Assembly (NCBI GenBank): GCA_910589545.1
Contig: CAJUSY010000049.1
Coordinates: forward strand, 13,700 to 77,699
Origin: Peptoniphilaceae bacterium
GTDB lineage: Bacteria; Bacillota; Clostridia; Tissierellales; Peptoniphilaceae
Direction: 5' to 3'
DNA length: 64,000 nt
This document shows, piece by piece, positions 18,456 through 26,441 of the stretch. Numbering within the stretch: the stretch's first letter is position 1; each line of letters opens with the position of its first letter. A program made the position numbers and the translations under genes. The notes below the pieces were generated by a model, which saw only the letters and a program-made list of their open reading frames with translations, had not been told where the DNA came from and made no database searches.

Positions 18456-19070
18456 TTATTTTACAATTCTGCCTTTATCAATAAAAATGACTCTATTTGA
18501 TAAAATCTCTGCTTCAATTCTGTTGTGAGTTACCATTATGATTGGAATGTCCAATGATTTTTTTATCTCGATTAGTTCTTCATAAAATTTATTTTTAAAT
18601 TTCTCATCAATTGAACTAAAAGGCTCATCCATTAAGAGCAAGTCTGGTTTATTAGACAAAGCTCTCACAATTGATACTTTTTGCTTTTCTCCACCTGATA
18701 AAGTATTGGGAAAATTTTTCAAAAGATATTCTATTCCTAATTTTTCTATTAGAGAATTTGAGTAGGATTCATCAGGATTCATAAAAAATATATTGTCCTT
18801 TACGCTCATGTTTGGAAAAAGTGCATAGTCTTGAAAAACATATCCAATATTTCTTTCCTGTGGTTTCAAATTTATTTGTTCAGAAAATATAATATTCTCA
18901 TTAAGAACTATACTCCCCTTATCTGGAGTTAATAAACCTGCTATTGAATTCAAAATAGATGTCTTCCCACTTCCGGATTCTCCCATAATGCACAGTATTT
19001 CATTTTTAACATCAAAATCTACATTAAGTACAAAATGATTCAATTGTTTCTCAATATTACATTTCAGCAT
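18456..19070 (-). CDS. modC: Molybdate-type ABC transporter ATP-binding protein
   Basis: ATPase of the modABC importer. Walker A GESGSGKTS, the Q-loop in YVFQDYALFPNMSV, the signature LSGGEKQKVS, Walker B LLLMDEP and the H-loop THNR are all present. The 204 residues stop soon after the H-loop, so the C-terminal TOBE/Mop domain that binds molybdate in classic ModC is absent. The ATG at 19070 is preferred to an in-frame TTG at 19091 because AAGGA lies at correct spacing. It overlaps modB by 14 bases. Tungstate or another oxyanion could be the real substrate. Confidence 0.85.
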   Translation of the reverse strand: MLKCNIEKQLNHFVLNVDFDVKNEILCIMGESGSGKTSILNSIAGLLTPDKGSIVLNENIIFSEQINLKPQERNIGYVFQDYALFPNMSVKDNIFFMNPDESYSNSLIEKLGIEYLLKNFPNTLSGGEKQKVSIVRALSNKPDLLLMDEPFSSIDEKFKNKFYEELIEIKKSLDIPIIMVTHNRIEAEILSNRVIFIDKGRIVK

Positions 19071-19740
19071 TTCTATTCCTTCTTTTTTCAATCCATCTAT
19101 TCAAAAAATATATCAACGAAAAAGAAAAAACAACAACAACTATCATTAGAGTATTAGCCATAGTTTTATCTCCTCGTTCGACAGCATAATACATTGCTAG
19201 TGGTATTGTTTGAGTTTTGCTTGGAATATTTCCAGCAACCATCATAGTTGCTCCAAATTCACCCAAGCTTCTTGCAAAAGCAAGCACCAATCCACTTATT
19301 ATTCCAGTATATGATAGTGGTATTGCTAATCTAAAAAATATTTTCCATTCACTGGCCCCCATAGTTCTTGCCGCATTTAAAATCTTCTTATCAATACTTT
19401 GAAATGCGGATTTGCAGTTTTGATACATAAGTGGAAACGATACTATTACGGAAGCGATAACGCAAGCTTTCCAAGTGAAAATCACACTCCACCCAAAATT
19501 ATCATAAAAAAACTTTCCAATTAAACCGTTATTACCTATTATAATTAAAAGTATGTACCCTAAAATTGACGGTGGCAAAACAAGAGGCAATGTAATAATT
19601 GACTCTAAAATACTACCATTTTTCTTATTAAACTTTACCATCATCCAAGCTACAAATATTGATAGGATTGATGTTATAATTGTTGAGATTATGGATACCT
19701 TCAATGAAACTATAATAGGCATCATAATATCATTATTCAT
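19057..19740 (-). CDS. modB: Molybdate-type ABC transporter permease
   Basis: Inner-membrane channel of the modABC importer with about five to six spans. The cytoplasmic coupling loop is visible as AARTMGASEWKIFFRLAIPL followed by GLVLAFARSLGEFGATMM, the typical ModB pattern. The ATG at 19740 overlaps the modA stop by 8 bases and suggests coupling; a TTG at 19752 is also in frame. 227 residues is normal. Confidence 0.9.
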   Translation of the reverse strand: MNNDIMMPIIVSLKVSIISTIITSILSIFVAWMMVKFNKKNGSILESIITLPLVLPPSILGYILLIIIGNNGLIGKFFYDNFGWSVIFTWKACVIASVIVSFPLMYQNCKSAFQSIDKKILNAARTMGASEWKIFFRLAIPLSYTGIISGLVLAFARSLGEFGATMMVAGNIPSKTQTIPLAMYYAVERGDKTMANTLMIVVVVFSFSLIYFLNRWIEKRRNRNAEM

Positions 19741-20539
19741 TACTTGATTCAAAACCCGCTTTCTTAAAAGATTCTAATGATAATTTATTTTGTAAGAACT
19801 CAAACAATTTATTTTGCATATCTGTATTCTTTGAATAAGTTGTCTTAGTTATCGGATAAATAATAGGCTTGTGAGAGCTTTCGTCGACATTTAAAGCTAT
19901 TTCAACCTTTTCATCAGTTACAGCATCGGAAAGATATACAAAACCTACATCAGCTTCTTTGCTATCGACATATCTTAAAGTATCTTTTACGTTTTTACCA
20001 TATACAAATTTGTCTTGAAGTTTATCAAGTAAGTTATAATGAGTCAAACTTTGTTTTGCGTACTGTCCAACAGGAACTGTTTCTAATTCAGCGACAGAAA
20101 TCTTTCCTTTAACATTTTCCAAATCCTCAATTTTAGAAACTTTAACATCTGCTTCTTTGTTTTTTACTATTACTAGTTTATTCTTTAATAAACTTTTTGA
20201 ATCTTTCACAAGTTCTTTTTCTTCAAGAGCTTTTACTTGCTTTTGACCAGCAGAAACAAAAACATCACAAGGTGCTTTTTGTTCGATTTGTTTTTGTAAT
20301 TTTCCAGAACTTGCTAAGTTAACATCAACTTTTACATTATTTTCTTTTTCAAATTCAGGAATAATTTTGGCTAACGATTCTTCTAATGATGCAGCTGCAA
20401 ACAAGCTTATGTTTTCATTATTCGTTTTTTCTTCAGTTTTATTCCCTTCTTTTTGCTCAGAATTCTGTTTTTCATTTTTCGCACAACTAGACAAAATCAA
20501 AAATCCCATTAATATTAATAATAAGTACTTTTTTTTCAA
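19733..20539 (-). CDS. modA: Molybdate-type ABC transporter substrate-binding lipoprotein
   Basis: Extracellular oxyanion-binding protein of 268 residues. An N-terminal lipoprotein signal ends in the lipobox LSSC, giving a lipid-anchored Cys. The mature part opens with LFAAASLEESL and SSGKLQKQIEQKAPCDVFVSAG, the oxyanion-binding signatures of ModA. AGGAGG precedes the ATG. It is the first gene of modABC, right after the terminator of the nitroreductase gene. Confidence 0.93.
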   Translation of the reverse strand: MKKKYLLLILMGFLILSSCAKNEKQNSEQKEGNKTEEKTNNENISLFAAASLEESLAKIIPEFEKENNVKVDVNLASSGKLQKQIEQKAPCDVFVSAGQKQVKALEEKELVKDSKSLLKNKLVIVKNKEADVKVSKIEDLENVKGKISVAELETVPVGQYAKQSLTHYNLLDKLQDKFVYGKNVKDTLRYVDSKEADVGFVYLSDAVTDEKVEIALNVDESSHKPIIYPITKTTYSKNTDMQNKLFEFLQNKLSLESFKKAGFESSNE

Positions 20540-20572
20540 TTCATTATCCTCCTTGAAATATAACGCTATGTT

Positions 20573-20599
20573 AAAAAAAAGCCTAATAAAAGGCTTTTT
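20573..20599 (-). terminator. Terminator between nitroreductase gene and modABC
   Basis: Nine-pair hairpin AAAAAGCCT/AGGCTTTTT (20576-20584 with 20591-20599) runs into eight T on the minus strand. It ends the nitroreductase transcript 5 bases after its stop. Confidence 0.88.
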
Positions 20600-20604
20600 C
20601 CTAA

Positions 20605-21405
20605 TTAGAAATTTACTGATGCAATGTATTTGAAATTGTCTTTATCACTTAATTCTTCTTTTACATTCCAATTAGCATCAATATTATTATAATTTGCAAG
20701 TTCTGTGTAATAATACATTACAATTCCGGCATCTATTAAATTTTCAATTCCTTTGTAGTCTTTGATATACAAATCAATATCGTCATCATTTAATACGAAT
20801 CTCCAAGGTTGTTCATTTTTAGTTGAAGGAGCAAATCTTAAATAACTAAATAATTCATCCAAACCATAGTTTTGTAATTTATCTATATCGATTGGAGTAG
20901 ACAATGATTTGTCACAAACAAATTCTTCAACACCTATTCTTGAACTGAATTTTTTCTTTCCAAAACCAAATTCACTTGGAGCATATCCCATTGCAAGTAA
21001 GAAATCTACGTTTGAGTTTTCACCAAATGCTGATTTTTTGGAATTTTCTGAAGCATTTGATATTGTTACCCAACAGCTTCCTATCTTCAATGCATCTAAT
21101 TTAGTAATTAAATTTTCGAGATAATATGCACCAAAAATCATTGATAATTCATTATCTTTATCCGCTTGCATAGAAATATAATGATTGGCCTTAATCATAG
21201 TTCCTTCGTATCCACCTTCACCATCAAGAGCATTATAAACTACAGAACCGTCTTTGTATAATTTGAAGTTAACATCGTATTTCTTTGCTAAATTATTTAT
21301 ATCAAAAATAATAGATTCAACTTTTTGTAAATCTGAATCACTAAGATTTTTTGACTTAAAATCTCTTACTGATTTTCTATTTTCTAAAAATTCATTCATT
21401 GACAT
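20605..21405 (-). CDS. Nitroreductase-family flavoprotein (TM1586-like)
   Basis: Predicted FMN enzyme of 266 residues reducing an unknown substrate. It has the N-terminal RKSVRDF motif and, in the second half, RFAPSTKNEQPWRFVL, giving the two-lobed layout of the TM1586-type nitroreductases. No signal peptide is seen. It has its own promoter (TTGTGA-17-TATTAT) and terminator, so it is a single-gene unit. A thematic link to the molybdate genes is not evident. Confidence 0.82.
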   Translation of the reverse strand: MSMNEFLENRKSVRDFKSKNLSDSDLQKVESIIFDINNLAKKYDVNFKLYKDGSVVYNALDGEGGYEGTMIKANHYISMQADKDNELSMIFGAYYLENLITKLDALKIGSCWVTISNASENSKKSAFGENSNVDFLLAMGYAPSEFGFGKKKFSSRIGVEEFVCDKSLSTPIDIDKLQNYGLDELFSYLRFAPSTKNEQPWRFVLNDDDIDLYIKDYKGIENLIDAGIVMYYYTELANYNNIDANWNVKEELSDKDNFKYIASVNF

Positions 21406-21440
21406 TTTTATCTACCCCTTATCATAAATCTTCTACTTAA

Positions 21441-21469
21441 ATAATACTACAATTTTCCAATAATCACAA
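21441..21469 (-). promoter_or_regulatory. Promoter of the nitroreductase gene
   Basis: TTGTGA (21464-21469) and TATTAT (21441-21446) on the minus strand with a 17-base spacer. The expected start is about 30 bases before the ATG. A TATAAT on the plus strand at 21479-21484 may serve the divergent helicase. Confidence 0.6.
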
Positions 21470-21500
21470 ACATTTTGATATAATAATTAATGGTGATAAT

Positions 21501-23342
21501 ATGAAATTTACTGAAAATCAGCAAAAAGCAATATCTCATTATACCTCTGCTGCTTTAGTTCTTGCAGTTCCAGGGGCCGGAAAAACTACTGTTTTGTTAA
21601 ATCGAATAAAATACTTAGAAAAAGTTTACGATGTTGATCCTAAAAGTGTCTTATCAATCACTTTTAGTAAGTCTCAAGCAGTAGATATGAAAGAAAGATT
21701 TTCTGAAAAATTCCCAGAAATAGATTCAGCGTATTTTTCTACAATCCATTCTTTTTGCTATTATATTATTAAACTACATTACAAAATGAACAATAGAATA
21801 TTTAAAATATTGGAATCCAATGATGATGTAAATAAATATTTTGTAATAAGAAATATAATTAGACATATTAACAAAACCAATTCAAAAGACGAAGATGTTG
21901 AAAAGTTCTTGCAATATTACGGTTATTGTAAAAATATGATGATTGTCAGAAATTTTCCTAAGTTTGACATCGAAAATTTCGAAAAAATTTACATGGAATA
22001 CGAAAATTTTAAGAAAAAGAATTTCTTTATAGACTTTGATGATATGTTAACTAAATCATTTGAAATCTTGAATGAAAATGATTATATATTAAAAAGGATA
22101 AAACGCAAATATAAGTTTATTCAAGTGGACGAAGGACAAGATACTTCTAAAATCCAATTTGAACTGATAAAAAAGATTGCCTTTCCTGAAAATAATTTAT
22201 TCATAGTGGCTGATGATGACCAATCTATATATTCATTTAGAGGAGCAGATCCTAGTTATTTATTGGATTTCAAGAAAATTTTCCCTGATGCCAATATATA
22301 CTACATTGACCAAAATTTTAGATGCAGCGATAAAATAGTTAATGCTAGTAATTTGTTTATTAAGCAAAATAAAAACCGTTACAACAAAGATGTAACTTCA
22401 ATAAAATCATCAGACAAGAAAATTATAATAAAATTTCCTCAAAACTTCATGTCTATGTATTCCTATTTAAAGAATAATGTCGATCTGGATAAAAAAACTG
22501 CAATTTTGTACAGAAAAAACATTTCGTCAATAGCACTAATGAAGTACTTAAATGATCAGGACATTAGTTTTCATTCAAGATACCAAAAAGATGATTTCTA
22601 CAATCACTTTGTGCTCAATGATATTTTAAAGATGATTGCTTTTTCCGAAAACAAAACATCGGTTGGGCTTTTTAGAGATATTTACTACAAATTAAACAGC
22701 TATATCAAGAAAACATCCATTAACCAACTAGAAACTTACGATGAATCTATGCCAGTTTTGGATCGTCTTCTAGATGATTCAACTTTAAGTAGATATTATG
22801 TAGACAGATTTATGGACTTAAAATCATTTTTTTCAGGAATTAAAAGATCAAAAGGTTCAAAGAAAATTGATATTATTATGAATGATATTGATTACAAAAC
22901 ATATATAGAAGATAGTGTTTTACTACAAAATCAAAAAATTTCACTTGATTTATTAGTAGAAATATACAAATACTTGTTTAAAGATTGTGAATGTTACGAG
23001 GACTTTATAACTGAAATTGAACATTTAAAGAAAATCCAAAAAGAATCTACTAAAACCAATAGCAACCTAAATCTACTTACAGTACATTCTGCAAAGGGAT
23101 TGGAGTTTGATGAAGTATTCATAATTGATTTAATAGATGGAGAATTTCCTACAAATATAGACTCAAATAATAAAAATCGCAAAAATATATTTGAAGAAGA
23201 AAGGCGAATGTTTTATGTGGCTATGACAAGAGCTAAAGATAAACTCACGTTACTTTCCCCTAAAACCAGAAATTGTGTAGAGGTTGATTCTTCACAATTT
23301 TTAAAAGACATTATAGAAATAGAAAACAATTTAAAAAACTAG
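21501..23342 (+). CDS. UvrD/PcrA-like superfamily 1 DNA helicase
   Basis: ATP-driven 3'-5' DNA translocase of 613 residues. The Q motif (FTENQQKAI), Walker A VPGAGKTTVL, motif Ia, motif II VDEGQD, motif III ADDDQSIYSFRGAD, motif IV NFRCS and motifs V-VI (LTVHSAKGLEFDEVF, FYVAMTRAKDKL) are all intact. It is about 100 residues shorter than PcrA, mainly in the 1B/2B insertions and the C-terminal tail. GGTGAT lies before the ATG. It stands alone on the plus strand. Its role (repair, conjugation clearing or other) cannot be told from context. Confidence 0.88.
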   Translation: MKFTENQQKAISHYTSAALVLAVPGAGKTTVLLNRIKYLEKVYDVDPKSVLSITFSKSQAVDMKERFSEKFPEIDSAYFSTIHSFCYYIIKLHYKMNNRIFKILESNDDVNKYFVIRNIIRHINKTNSKDEDVEKFLQYYGYCKNMMIVRNFPKFDIENFEKIYMEYENFKKKNFFIDFDDMLTKSFEILNENDYILKRIKRKYKFIQVDEGQDTSKIQFELIKKIAFPENNLFIVADDDQSIYSFRGADPSYLLDFKKIFPDANIYYIDQNFRCSDKIVNASNLFIKQNKNRYNKDVTSIKSSDKKIIIKFPQNFMSMYSYLKNNVDLDKKTAILYRKNISSIALMKYLNDQDISFHSRYQKDDFYNHFVLNDILKMIAFSENKTSVGLFRDIYYKLNSYIKKTSINQLETYDESMPVLDRLLDDSTLSRYYVDRFMDLKSFFSGIKRSKGSKKIDIIMNDIDYKTYIEDSVLLQNQKISLDLLVEIYKYLFKDCECYEDFITEIEHLKKIQKESTKTNSNLNLLTVHSAKGLEFDEVFIIDLIDGEFPTNIDSNNKNRKNIFEEERRMFYVAMTRAKDKLTLLSPKTRNCVEVDSSQFLKDIIEIENNLKN

Positions 23343-23364
23343 CTGTAATTTTACAGCTAGTTTT
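23333..23364. terminator. Bidirectional terminator between helicase and ahpC
   Basis: A perfect 12-pair hairpin (23337-23348 with 23351-23362) overlaps the helicase stop codon. A T-rich tail follows it on the plus strand and six T follow it on the minus strand, so it can end both convergent genes. Confidence 0.85.
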
Positions 23365-23369
23365 GCTAT

Positions 23370-23933
23370 TTATAAGTTACCTACTAGGTCAATTCCTGGT
23401 TTTAAAGTGTCTTGGCCAGGTGCCCAATTTGCTGGACAAACTTGATCACCGTATTTGTCTACATATTGTGCAGCTTGAAGTTTTCTCAATAATTCGTGTG
23501 CGTTTCTACCAATTCCATCAGCAGATACTTCGTATAATACAACATCTAAATCAGGATTGATTAAGAAAGCTCCTCTTTGACTTTGACCGTCAGCTTCTTT
23601 TAATACGCCAAATTGTTTAGATAAAGCAAATGCTCTATCTGATAACATTGGATATTCAATTTTTTTAATCTTTTCAGATTTATCATGCCATGCTTTGTGA
23701 ACAAATTCTGAATCTGTAGATATAGCATAAATTTCACAGTTTAATTCTTTAAATTCTGAGTATAAATTTTGTAAGTCTTCTAATTCAGTAGGACATACAA
23801 ATGTAAAATCTCCTGGGTAGAAGAACAATAATGACCAGTGACCTTTTAGATCTTCACTAGAAACTTCTGTAAGTTCTTCATTATGGTAAGCAGGAACTTT
23901 AAATTCTTCAACGTGTTTTTTAATTAATGACAT
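23370..23933 (-). CDS. ahpC: Typical 2-Cys peroxiredoxin AhpC
   Basis: Reduces hydrogen peroxide and organic peroxides in the cytosol. 187 residues with peroxidatic Cys47 in FTFVCPTEL and resolving Cys166 in QVCPANW. The GGLG-like and YF features of sensitive forms are not obvious. No AhpF or other reductase gene lies nearby, so electrons must come from elsewhere. Its promoter carries a Fur/PerR-type palindrome, which predicts peroxide or metal control. Confidence 0.96.
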   Translation of the reverse strand: MSLIKKHVEEFKVPAYHNEELTEVSSEDLKGHWSLLFFYPGDFTFVCPTELEDLQNLYSEFKELNCEIYAISTDSEFVHKAWHDKSEKIKKIEYPMLSDRAFALSKQFGVLKEADGQSQRGAFLINPDLDVVLYEVSADGIGRNAHELLRKLQAAQYVDKYGDQVCPANWAPGQDTLKPGIDLVGNL

Positions 23934-23968
23934 TAATAATCATCCTTTCGTATTTAGTTTACATTTTT

Positions 23969-23996
23969 ATTATATCACATTTTGTAATGATTACAA
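23969..23996 (-). promoter_or_regulatory. ahpC promoter with 7-1-7 Fur-superfamily operator
   Basis: On the minus strand TATAAT (23969-23974) lies 16 bases from TTGTAA (23991-23996). The -35 box is one arm of a perfect 15-base palindrome, TTGTAATCATTACAA (23982-23996). The spacing matches the 7-1-7 boxes of PerR (TTATAATNATTATAA) and Zur (TCGTAATNATTACGA). A repressor bound here would block polymerase directly. Confidence 0.75.
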
Positions 23997-24029
23997 GTTT
24001 TGATTGAGATTGTTTATTATATTTGAACA

Positions 24030-24054
24030 ATAAAAAAGGGCTCACTAGCCCTCT
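24030..24054 (-). terminator. Terminator after the DUF1002 gene
   Basis: Hairpin AGGGCT/AGCCCT (24037-24042 with 24047-24052) followed by six T on the minus strand, a few bases after the stop codon. Confidence 0.85.
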
Positions 24055-24062
24055 AAAAATTT

Positions 24063-25019
24063 TTAATTACTTGATCCAAACGAATCTGCGATTGATTTTA
24101 TAAGAGATGAGAAAAAGTTGATTATTTTATCAATAATACCAGAATCTTCTGCCTTTTTATAAATGTCTTTCGCCCCTTCTATAACTTTACCAGATATATT
24201 AGATAATTCATCCTTAATATCTTTCGAATCAATAGATTTTACGTTTGAATACTTCTCAAACAGGTTAATTAATTCTTGTTTTTGATCTTCTGTAATAACA
24301 TTTTCTAATTTGTTTTCTTTAATTGCATCATTTACAATCTTTTTTATTTGGTCAACAGTTGGCGCTTGCCCTTTATTGTTGATATTTATATTAGCAATAT
24401 TATCTTTTATTACAACAATAACATCATTGAGCTTAGCTCTACTAAAGTTTTCTTTGTCGTTATTTTCTTTATTAATATCACTAACTACCTCTAATTCTTC
24501 TTGAGCGACTTTTATTCTGTCTTTATCAAGTTTTTCACCATTAGATTCAAAAGCTTTATACACTCCAGTAAGAGCAGATTCTCCAGTAACTGGTCTAACT
24601 GCTGCTACCATAATAGTACAATCTTTAACCCCAGCAGTAATAGCGGCATTTTCATATTGTTTTTCAGTAATTAATGTAATATTCTTCGGTGTCGTAATAT
24701 TAACTTTTATACCTTTATTTTTGTTTTCTTTCTTAACCAAAACGCTAGAAATCATGCTGCCCGGATTGGAATCATCCCCACCAATATACTTCAACAAATC
24801 ATTATAAGTAACCATGACTGATTTAATATTACTGTCGTCTTCAATATCTAAAAGTCCTTTTGTTGTTCTAATTTGAGATTTATCCAAGCTTTCACCATAC
24901 ACAAAAGTCGGCTTCCCCCATTTTTCATCAATAACATTAGTATCTATTTTACCAGCGAAACTAAGAGTCGATGATAATGAAATTAAAATAGCTAATAAAA
25001 AAACTGTAATTTTTTTCAT
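24063..25019 (-). CDS. Secreted DUF1002 protein
   Basis: 318-residue exported protein. A signal peptide spans about 1-22 (cleavage near SFA). The body matches the DUF1002 (YpuA-like) family, with WGKPTFVYGESL, YNDLLKYIGG and AAVRPVTGESALTGVYKAFE. The C-terminal third is helical and charged. Function is unknown for the family; cell-surface location is inferred. GGAGG precedes the ATG and a TATAAT lies at 25045-25050. It is a single-gene unit with its own terminator. Confidence 0.8.
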   Translation of the reverse strand: MKKITVFLLAILISLSSTLSFAGKIDTNVIDEKWGKPTFVYGESLDKSQIRTTKGLLDIEDDSNIKSVMVTYNDLLKYIGGDDSNPGSMISSVLVKKENKNKGIKVNITTPKNITLITEKQYENAAITAGVKDCTIMVAAVRPVTGESALTGVYKAFESNGEKLDKDRIKVAQEELEVVSDINKENNDKENFSRAKLNDVIVVIKDNIANININNKGQAPTVDQIKKIVNDAIKENKLENVITEDQKQELINLFEKYSNVKSIDSKDIKDELSNISGKVIEGAKDIYKKAEDSGIIDKIINFFSSLIKSIADSFGSSN

Positions 25020-25157
25020 AGATTATTATCCTCCGTTCACATTGATTATAGCACAAAAACATGCAATCAAAATCTACAAAATTATTAAGAAAAACTAAAC
25101 AAAATTAGTCAAATTTCAAAACATAATAAATAAATTTCAAATTTTCACAAAAATTCC

Positions 25158-25186
25158 TTTACATTGTCTTTACTTTATGCTATACT
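25158..25186 (+). promoter_or_regulatory. Promoter of tRNA-Leu(CAA)
   Basis: TTTACA (25158-25163) and TATACT (25181-25186) with a 17-base spacer, ending 10 bases before the tRNA. Confidence 0.7.
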
Positions 25187-25196
25187 TATAAAGTCA

Positions 25197-25283
25197 GCCG
25201 GAGTGATGGAATTGGCAGACGTACTGGACTCAAAATCCAGCGGTGGCAACACCGTGCGGGTTCAAGTCCCGCCTCCGGCACCA
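25197..25283 (+). tRNA. tRNA-Leu (anticodon CAA)
   Basis: 87 bases including an encoded CCA. The acceptor arms GCCGGAG and CTCCGGC pair, the anticodon stem CTGGA/TCCAG holds loop CTCAAAA with anticodon CAA at 25231-25233, and there is a long variable arm as expected for leucine. It reads UUG codons. Confidence 0.97.
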
Positions 25284-25290
25284 ATATATA

Positions 25291-25318
25291 AGATAGCTTT
25301 TTAGCTATCTTTTTTTTA
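25291..25318 (+). terminator. Terminator of tRNA-Leu(CAA)
   Basis: Hairpin AGATAGCT-TTTT-AGCTATCT followed by eight or more T on the plus strand. Confidence 0.9.
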
Positions 25319-25663
25319 TTACAATTTTCATCGTAGATTCTCTGCATTATTATCTTTTGTTTTTTATATTCATCTCATGTTTTGGAAAAATCTAACTCTT
25401 AGCGTGTGTTTATGTGTTTGTTTTATAGTTCTATTTTGCAGTTCTTATACTCACTATTAATTATTTGAGCCATGTCTTAGTACATGCTTTTTTAAGTTAT
25501 ATTATATTTTTACTTTCTATAATTTAAAGTTTTTATTCTTAATTATCTCTTTCCTAGTTTTAACGTCCACAAGGCTTAGACAATAAAAAAACCATGTATT
25601 ACTACATAATATTAATTTATTATACTAAAAAAGCACCTCTAATATTTATTTTGTTAGTGTGCT
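25319..25663. other. Gene-poor AT-rich strip
   Basis: No intact gene is seen on either strand. On the minus strand from 25473 downwards a reading frame gives a protein-like string (MAQIINSEYKNCKIEL, later ELDFSKT and MQRIYDEN) broken by three stop codons. It could be a third decayed gene after the two upstream, or chance in AT-rich DNA. Confidence 0.4.
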
Positions 25664-25826
25664 TTATTCAACTAATTGCTCAATTTCATAATATTCAACA
25701 AACTCAGTGTAAGTGTTATTTTCCTCGTCAATATCACAAATATATGTTTTTTTCTTCAAGAATTTCAACTACGCATGCTTAATATCCTGATTTTAATTTT
25801 ACCCTATCGTACAGTTTAATTTTCAC
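25664..25826 (-). pseudogene. Decayed small DUF4926-like protein
   Basis: Reading from GTG 25826 (behind GAGGG) gives VKIKLYDRVKLKSGY, a TAA stop at 25779-25781, then ACVVEILEE. After a seven-base A run (25747-25753) the frame shifts by one base and continues DIDEENNTYTEFVEYYEI to a TAA at 25664-25666. With the stop and shift repaired it is a small protein of about 54 residues. It resembles short DUF4926-type proteins that start with KLYDRVKLK and contain VVEI. The family name is my recollection of the pattern, not a search result; the stop and the frame change are seen directly. Its position just after the DUF6883-like relic suggests a partner, possibly an immunity or accessory protein. Confidence 0.5.
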
Positions 25827-25859
25827 TGCTATTTTCCCTCATGTTTTTTTGGTTTTTTT

Positions 25860-26199
25860 CAATAAGTTATATGTGCACTCGTTAATCTTTCCTTCTTACT
25901 TTCTTCAATCTAAGACATTAAAACATTAGCCACTCTATTATTTACTCATTTTAATTCAATAATTTACTCAAAAATATACCATATCCATTGTAGCCTTTTT
26001 CTATAAAACTTCCTTTATCAATATACTCAAAAATATTTTCAATAAAATCTTTGTAATTATTCTTTGTATAGCCTAAAACTTTTTCAAAAGAGTAGGCCCT
26101 ATCTAGAGCCTTATCATAATCGAAAACATGATTAATAAAAGGAGCACATATATGGCACACCCAGGTTTCGCAATCTATATATTTTTTTGTTTGAAACAT
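25860..26199 (-). pseudogene. Decayed DUF6883-like toxin-type domain
   Basis: An 82-codon open frame (26199-25951) contains RAYSFEKVLGYTKNNYKDFI and GYNGYGI, the core of DUF6883 domains found at C-termini of polymorphic toxins. Just after GYGI the homology leaves the frame: a different frame continues FE-stop-IIELK-stop-VNNRVANVLMS-stop-IEESKKERLTSAHITY and ends at 25860-25862. The middle stop (TAG) falls where the family usually has Trp. One frameshift and three internal stops therefore break a domain recognisable at both ends. No ribosome site precedes the first ATG, so the original N-terminus is probably lost. Function in this strain is unlikely. Confidence 0.6.
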
Positions 26200-26299
26200 T
26201 TTTATAAAATCTAACTTGAATTCAATGACATTAAATACAATTTTTATTAAAATTGTCTACCAATTTTGGATTTATCATATTATTTTATCAAATTATATA

Positions 26300-26349
26300 A
26301 AAACAAAACGGTTCAACTTTAATGATTAATCATTAAAGTTGAACCGTTT
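26300..26349 (-). terminator. Perfect 44-base palindrome ending the tRNA-His/tRNA-Leu unit
   Basis: Positions 26306-26327 are the exact reverse complement of 26328-26349, so a very stable stem forms. On the minus strand it follows tRNA-Leu(UAG) by 5 bases and is followed by TTTTGTTTTTA. It is best read as a strong terminator. Confidence 0.8.
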
Positions 26350-26354
26350 ATTTC

Positions 26355-26438
26355 TGGTGCAGGAAAGAGGACTTGAACCCCCACGTCAAAGACACTAGAT
26401 CCTAAGTCTAGCGCGTCTGCCAATTCCGCCATTCCTGC
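26355..26438 (-). tRNA. tRNA-Leu (anticodon UAG)
   Basis: 84 bases with encoded CCA. Acceptor GCAGGAA pairs with TTCCTGC; anticodon stem CTAGA/TCTAG holds anticodon TAG; a long variable arm is present. It reads CUN codons, probably including the CUU specifier of the leuS T-box at 46.8 kb. Confidence 0.97.
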
Positions 26439-26441
26439 TTA

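Noticed and set aside
18425..18470. AT-rich hairpin near the modC stop considered as a terminator
   Set aside because: Stem is weak and no T tract follows on the minus strand.
20605..21405. Nitroreductase as part of a molybdenum cofactor system
   Set aside because: It has its own promoter and terminator and no cofactor genes are nearby.
25594..25782. 62-codon plus-strand open frame
   Set aside because: Overlaps the minus-strand relic, lacks a ribosome site and resembles no protein family I know.
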